Origin: DASVAL01 sp035649575
GTDB lineage: Bacteria; Planctomycetota; UBA1135; UBA2386
Assembly (NCBI GenBank): GCA_035649575.1
Contig: DASRJH010000147.1
Location: 1 to 23,667 of the forward strand
Length of the DNA: 23,667 bases
Direction: 5' to 3'
Shown here: piece after piece, positions 22,680 to 23,667 of the stretch
How positions within the stretch are numbered: position 1 is the first letter of the stretch
How the letters are laid out: each line of letters begins with the position of its first letter
Notes under the pieces: generated by a model
Seen by the model: only the letters and a program-made list of their open reading frames with translations
Databases searched by the model: none
What the model was told of the DNA's origin: nothing
Program-made: the position numbers and the translations under genes

Positions 22680-23667
22680 ATGGAACTAGGCAGCATCTTC
22701 CTGGCCGCTCTGGGCATCGGCCTCCTGATCTTCATCCACGAGCTCGGCCACTTCCTGGCCGCGCGCGCCGCCGGGGTGCGCGTCGAGGTGTTCTCGCTCG
22801 GCTTCGGCCCCCGCCTGTGCGGCGTGCCCTGGAAGGGCACCGACTTCCGGTTGTCGCTCGTGCCGTTCGGCGGCTACGTGATGGTCGCCGGGCAGGATCC
22901 CTCCGACCAGCGTTACCCGAGTCAGGTATCGCTGCACAGCAAGACGCTGGGCCAGCGCGCACTCTTCTGGTCGGGCGGCGTGCTCATGAACACGCTGTTC
23001 GCGCTGATCGTGTTCCCGCTCGTGTTCCACGCGGGCGTGTCGTTCCTCGCGCCGGTCGTCGGCACCGTGGAATTCGGCGGTGCGGCCTGGGAGGCCGGCC
23101 TCGCGCGCGGCGAACGTGTGCTGGCCGTCGCGGGCAAGTCGATGTACTCGTTCGAGAACCTCGCCGTCGAGGTGGCGCTGCACGGCAACCGTCCCGTGCA
23201 GCTGCTCGTGCGCGGGGTCGATGGCGGCGAGCGCCTCGTCACGGCGACCGCCCACTTCGACGCCGAACGCGGGCTCTACGAACTCGGCATCCGTCCGTCC
23301 ATGGCGCCGCAGGCCCCGACGCTGCTGGTCGTCGAGGGCGGTGCGGCGCAGCGCGCGGGCCTGCAAACCGGCGACACGCTGCTGTCGATCAACGGCGTGG
23401 CCGTGCTCGGCGAGACGTTCGGTCCAGCACTCAAGCCGCTCGACGGCACGGCCAGCGAGCCGGTCGTCGTGCTCGTGCGCCGCGGCACGCAGGAGCTCGC
23501 GATCACGGTCGCACCGACGGTGCACCCCGAGCCTTCGCCTCCGCGCATCGGCGTCGCTGCGTTGCCGCGACGCGTGCTCGGCATCCGCCTGGGCGACGGC
23601 TTCACGAACCGCCTCGGTCTGCAGCGTAACGACATCGTGCTCGGGATCGACGATCGGCCGTTCCTGT
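22680..23667 (+). CDS. rseP: Site-2 (RseP-type) membrane metalloprotease, partial at 3' end
   Basis: ATG at 22680 opens a frame that runs off the window after 329 codons. The first TM helix carries the zinc-binding HELGHFLAARAAG (20-32). SLGFGPRLCG and VPFGGYVMVAGQDP (about 61-74) are typical of RseP, and SGGVLMNTLFALIVFPLVF is the second TM segment. At least two PDZ domains follow (about 120-190 and 205-285; for example GAAWEAGLARGERVLAVAGK, GAAQRAGLQTGDTLLSINGV), and a third appears to begin near residue 300 (FTNRLGLQRNDIVLGI). The LDG/NxxPxxxxDG half of the active site lies beyond the window. It cleaves membrane-embedded substrates such as anti-sigma factors. It is co-directional with dxr and probably in the same operon. 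Confidence 0.92.
   Translation, partial: MELGSIFLAALGIGLLIFIHELGHFLAARAAGVRVEVFSLGFGPRLCGVPWKGTDFRLSLVPFGGYVMVAGQDPSDQRYPSQVSLHSKTLGQRALFWSGGVLMNTLFALIVFPLVFHAGVSFLAPVVGTVEFGGAAWEAGLARGERVLAVAGKSMYSFENLAVEVALHGNRPVQLLVRGVDGGERLVTATAHFDAERGLYELGIRPSMAPQAPTLLVVEGGAAQRAGLQTGDTLLSINGVAVLGETFGPALKPLDGTASEPVVVLVRRGTQELAITVAPTVHPEPSPPRIGVAALPRRVLGIRLGDGFTNRLGLQRNDIVLGIDDRPFL

Noticed and set aside
1..23667. CRISPR array, rRNA, intact tRNA, insertion sequences, defence genes
   Set aside because: No regularly spaced repeats, transposase motifs or RNA gene signatures were seen apart from the tRNA 3'-end-like fragment.

Overview
This window is GC-rich chromosomal DNA that most resembles a member of the Planctomycetota. 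That assignment is an inference. It rests on a secreted HEAT-repeat protein with a Gly/Pro/Ser-rich linker, secreted proteins with a C-terminal beta-rich domain of the kind common in this phylum, weak or absent Shine-Dalgarno sequences, many GTG starts and short gene overlaps. I found no rRNA gene, intact tRNA gene, CRISPR array or insertion sequence.

Region 1 (1-2161) is accessory and looks decayed. On the minus strand it holds a small membrane protein, two short overlapping helix-turn-helix regulators (the second truncated), a C-terminal scrap of a tyrosine recombinase, and two overlapping genes of unknown function, the last of which leaves the window. A lone tRNA 3'-end-like sequence and a long hairpin lie between the recombinase scrap and those genes. 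This is best read as the wreck of a tRNA-targeting integrative element with an internal deletion.

Region 2 (2162-7142) holds a BoxD/PaaZ-type aldehyde dehydrogenase, a secreted TIM-barrel glycosidase-like protein, and a divergent secreted protein of unknown function.

Region 3 (7156-13289, minus strand) is a compact run of six genes, read in this order: a TPR/HEAT-like lipoprotein, GalE, a second lipoprotein, a DUF366 protein, a lysylphosphatidylglycerol-synthase-type membrane protein, and a PfkB sugar kinase. Most neighbours overlap or are only a few bases apart; one gap is 82 bp. An envelope or glycoconjugate theme is plausible but unproven.

Region 4 (13386-16494, plus strand) has an inositol-monophosphatase-family enzyme and a secreted HEAT-repeat protein with a recognisable promoter, ribosome binding site and terminator.

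Region 5 (16666-20078, minus strand) is a coupled pair: an exported alpha/beta-hydrolase-like protein lacking the usual nucleophile serine, and a membrane-fused spermidine-synthase-like protein.

Region 6 (20307-23667) is housekeeping: purM on the minus strand, divergent from dxr and the partial rseP (site-2 protease) on the plus strand.

No clearly new defence or biosynthetic system is visible. The items most worth a second look are the decayed element with its orphan tRNA end, the DUF366/membrane-protein/kinase unit, and the hydrolase/synthase pair.
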